64,000 nt of DNA from assembly GCA_026874595.1 (NCBI GenBank), contig CM049318.1, positions 19,815,456-19,879,455 of the forward strand, read 5' to 3'. Every line of letters starts with the position of its first letter. Within the stretch, counting starts at the first letter, position 1. The position numbers were made by a program, and so were the translations under genes. The DNA comes from Sipunculus nudus. Taxonomy: Eukaryota; Annelida; Sipuncula; Golfingiida; Sipunculidae. The notes under the pieces are model-generated. The model was given only the letters and a program-made list of their open reading frames with translations. It ran no database searches and was not told the origin of the DNA. Of the stretch, positions 60,780 through 64,000 are shown piece by piece.

Positions 60780-63740
60780 AAAGAGCATTTATAGCATATA
60801 TAGCGTGTTTAACATAAATATTGTTACAGGGTAAATTAATAACATGATCACTTTATCGCCGAGTTTTACAATTGTTTTATATGCGGGTAGGCTACACAAC
60901 AGAAAATTAGTCTTTCAGTTACCTAAATACTTGTAGTCAACATTTGAAATTTAAATAGGCAATTAAGAGAAATTAGTACGACTGACCCAGGAGCGTGGGA
61001 AGATTCAAGATGTATATATGTATAGGAAGTAATTTGACCTCTTGATTTTGATAAAAAATAGATTTGATCTTATTTGCTGATTCACTATAGTGTTAAACTT
61101 TTACTGGATCAAGGAACATGTATAAGATTCAGGAGTTTCTTAAATCTAACAGTGTTAAAACCAAAATTACAGGAAATTAAGCGACATGGTGATAACACCC
61201 GCCTATCGATAGTTGTATTCTCTATATTTTCATTCGTGTTTTATCCATGGAAGTATATGCCGTTGGACTGGTACTACATATTCTCAAACCTTATCAACAT
61301 TACATCCCCCTACAGATATTATCGATTAAAAAAATCATTTTTGCTAAAATAGGCTCAAAATGGCCTCTAATTTCAAATTGTAAACATATGAATTAAAAAC
61401 AAAGTCTTTCACTGTGTCCTCAAATGTTAATGAATTACAATCTATCAGACTATTACTAAATAACTTAAATGACTGAGTAAACATGATTCACCCTTTCCTA
61501 CGAATAGGGGAGAAGAGCCATTTAACGCATAAATTGAATAATGTATCGGGCTTTATGTTTTAAAATCAGAACTTGCCTTTTATTGCGAAATAACTAGTGA
61601 CGGGTTCAAGGTAGTGATCGGCGTGATCCAGACTTTGCTTTTTAGTACAAATACTTTTACAACTTATTGTCTTCTTAAGCAGAAATATTCCCTATTTCAA
61701 ATTGCTTTAAATGTTTTAATCCTAAATGAAAATTGTACAAATGTTATCACCAGAAAAGGAAGCACGAAACTGACCCCCCCCCCTTCCAATAGAAATCACA
61801 TTCGTGCTTCTTAAACTTCCTCGGCCCTCTCAACCTAGAATGTAAGTGGGGGCGGGGGAGTATTGGGGTCTGCTGTTGTATATGGTATACCCGAAGGATC
61901 ATCTGTAGCGGTGGGAGATCGGGAAAGTTCGAAGTCTGCCCCCCCCCCCATATTACAAAACGAAATAATCTAACCTGGTTTTCTGTGTGATTGGATGATG
62001 GCTGGGCTGCCTATATAACTACCGGAATATTGATAGACTAATGTAGATATCTGCATTGTTACAACCTGTTCAAAATGCCAAATTTTCTTGTTTTGAAACA
62101 GACAAGAAAGAGGGACTAAAATATTTTTATTAATATGTTAGATGTGGCTGTGGCTGCAAATATATTGCAGTTAAACAAAAAAAAGAATAACAGACTCCAT
62201 CTTCTTTTTTTAATCAAGGTATAGCGGTGGCTACAGCGGTGGCCCCTAAAATAATTCGTTAAGAAATAGATTATGGGATAAATTCTGTGTTGAATATGAT
62301 CACCGTTTCAAGAACTCTTTGTATTATTCAGACAAGCTGGCAAAATTCCGAATGTTATGTCTCAACTCATAATCAGAAAAAAAAGACTTACCCACTCCCA
62401 CCTTATGTTTGGCTCTAAGAGTGCGGAGAACAGTGATTGTTTTGTGTGGCCTAAAGGTAACAAGAGGCGCAGCACGTTTCTGTACGTGTACACTTTATCT
62501 TACTCTGTTTTGGATTAAGGTGTGAACGCTTGCGTGTTTATACGTCTCTGGATACTATACATTGATATACTATATGGTACAGGAACATTAAGCTGTAAAT
62601 CATACACAGGCACTGACAACATTGATAAAAGATGCACTCTTTTACTACCTCCATTATCATTACCTAAACCAAACGTGTTTAACCTTTAGTAATATATGAC
62701 CGATCTCATGAACAGGAAATCCGTTTTCAATATCCTTTACTGATTATTCCCTATCGCACCTTAACCAAGTATTAATAAAATGGCATATTGACATAACATG
62801 ATGATAATTATAGCACTTAATATAGCGCAGTCCTCTGGGTTAACTGTTTGGAGGCTCTTCATAACATTAGTGCAAACATTCAAAATACAAAACGACTTAC
62901 ACAGTTTAAAACATTCTAAAAGCATCATTAAGATGTGATACATGCATTAAGGTTTGTATGCACATTTACCGTATAAAAAGGATTTAAGTAAACGTTTAAA
63001 ATTATCAAAGTCCCAGATCTTCTGGTAACGTATTCCATAGAAGTGGTCCAGCTACACTGAAACTGCGATTAGCGTAAGTTTGTGCTTATATCTTGGAACC
63101 TAAAACTGATTTCTGATGTTTCCTAGTCTTTGGTTTTGTCGACTAATCGGTTTTACACTAAAAGTTAAGTATTCTGGAGCTTCACCATATAAACATTTAT
63201 GCACCAAAGATATAATGTTACTCTCTATTCGTTATCGTACTGGCAACCAGTGTAGTTTAATAGAAGTGTCACACTGCCATGCTTACTTCTACCTCTTCGA
63301 AGTTCTTTTCACTCGGTCCATACTGTATAACATTTGAATTCTCCACACGTGATAAGATTAATCCAAGATGCCACAGTTTTACATGCATCCGCCGCTAAAT
63401 ATGTCCGGATAAATATCAGTTTTTGAAGTGCAATCATAGCCTTCCTATATTTTATAGTTATCTGATGTGTTAATTTCAGGGTCTATCTACACACATAATT
63501 ATTTATTTTCATTAACACGTTGAACTGGAGTTACATTTACGTTCAAGCACCTCTTACATTTTGCAATATGTCTTTTATTTTCTAAGTATATGAATTATAT
63601 TTTTTCAGCCTGACACATGTAATACCTCTCCTTTCGCTGGTTTAGCAGGACTCCAAAAATTATTTATTTAGTTTGATCTCGAGAGTCACTGGAGGTAATA
63701 AAAAACAATGCGCCTTGATCCTCATTCAATCATGGCATTA
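60299..63740. other. Promoter-side flank and gene-free interval
   Basis: The first ~350 bp carry the putative type-B exon and upstream block ('gtgcatgtgcactgat', 'agttacatattgcgaactt'), matched with 50790-51150. A (TA)n(GA)n tract lies at 60697-60776, and C runs at 61766-61775 and 61939-61949. From about 62850 to 63350 a sequence with 'cgtattccatagaagtggtc' resembles a dispersed repeat. No other protein gene was recognised. Confidence 0.5.
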
Positions 63741-64000
63741 TTACGACGTTTTACAGAATTTTTCAAGTGTTTGCTTCAACCTTTCCAGAAAGGTCTTCGC
63801 AAATGTGTGACTGACCATTGTCGTATTCATACTAATTGTCCAGCTCAATCGACCGTTGAAAGTAGAGACACCATGGAAAAAGTGGGGGTCTCTGTTGTTC
63901 ACACTCATGCTGTTTATTGCCCTACAGTAATCTATCATTTGTATTTTGAATTTCCCATCAACAATATTCGGCACTGGGCCGTTATTGCAATTACCAAGAT
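63741..64000 (-). CDS. C-terminal part of a seventh HHxxxDG acyltransferase, cut by the window edge
   Basis: The frame runs open from the window edge to a TAA at 63741-63743. It encodes the last ~86 residues: LGNCNNGPVPNIVDGKFKIQ, then CRAINSMSVNNRDPHFFHGV and the usual terminus KFCKTS. It belongs to the 486/487-aa subgroup and is closest to the gene at 58042, including shared 3' flank. One change stands out: GPEP, present in every other readable copy except the decayed one (GPAP), is GPVP here. Whether the rest of the gene is intact lies outside the window. The GTG inside this segment should not be taken as a start. Confidence 0.9.
   Translation of the reverse strand, partial: LGNCNNGPVPNIVDGKFKIQMIDYCRAINSMSVNNRDPHFFHGVSTFNGRLSWTISMNTTMVSHTFAKTFLERLKQTLEKFCKTS

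Noticed and set aside
63741-63974. Short complete gene starting at 63974
   Set aside because: The apparent start is an internal GTG (Val of GPVP); the family frame continues open to the window edge.

Overview
The window reads as AT-rich nuclear DNA of an animal. I see GT-AG splice signals and many (TA)n and (GA)n tracts. There are also non-autonomous DNA transposons with TA or 8-bp target duplications, a solo-LTR-like element, large minisatellites, and 'aggtcaaggtcac'-type interspersed repeats. Such repeats are common in marine invertebrates, and a bivalve or other mollusc is my best guess. The species cannot be fixed from the sequence alone. No ribosomal RNA, tRNA or unrelated protein-coding gene could be supported.

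The only convincing genes form one family, all on the minus strand: about 490-residue proteins with an HHxxxDG motif, the signature of the chloramphenicol-acetyltransferase-like / condensation-domain superfamily of CoA-dependent acyltransferases. Seven copies are present. There are two pseudogenes (2426-3695 and 7207-8687), four intact genes (15596-17074, 34738-36216, 48604-50064, 58042-59505) and one copy cut by the right edge (63741-64000). Each intact coding region is one uninterrupted exon. In the six copies whose start is visible, a polypyrimidine-AG splice acceptor lies exactly 8 nt before the ATG. Matching GTAAG donors of non-coding first exons lie 0.7 to 9 kb further upstream. The family falls into two subgroups: the two 492-aa genes (about 94% identical) and the 486/487-aa genes (about 83-84% identical).

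The two 492-aa genes sit in a segmental duplication (about 14.06-20.51 kb and 33.37-45.42 kb). It includes a 175-bp MITE 9 bp beyond each stop codon, two alternative first-exon donors and a 5' UTR intron. In one copy the intron carries about 8 units of a 37-bp minisatellite; in the other the same locus has grown to about 6.2 kb (roughly 165 units) with a 1.39-kb higher-order repeat.

Region by region: 1-1.03 kb is a 155-bp tandem repeat; 2.4-10 kb holds two acyltransferase pseudogenes; 10.2-11.4 kb holds two minisatellites; 13.07-13.80 kb is a MITE; 14-20.5 kb is duplication copy 1. Next come a small MITE (20.8-21.1 kb), a 2.3-kb GC-rich 31-bp minisatellite (22.0-24.3 kb), interspersed repeats (24.5-27 kb) and a hAT-like element with a nested solo LTR (30.04-32.70 kb). 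Then follow duplication copy 2 (33.4-45.4 kb), the third intact gene (48.6-50.8 kb), a 43-bp tandem array (53.46-54.03 kb), a TIR-bounded element with 300-bp internal repeats (55.86-56.99 kb), the fourth intact gene (58.0-60.3 kb) and the truncated copy at the edge. Together this is a birth-and-death tandem array of cytosolic acyltransferases; substrate and pathway cannot be told from the sequence.
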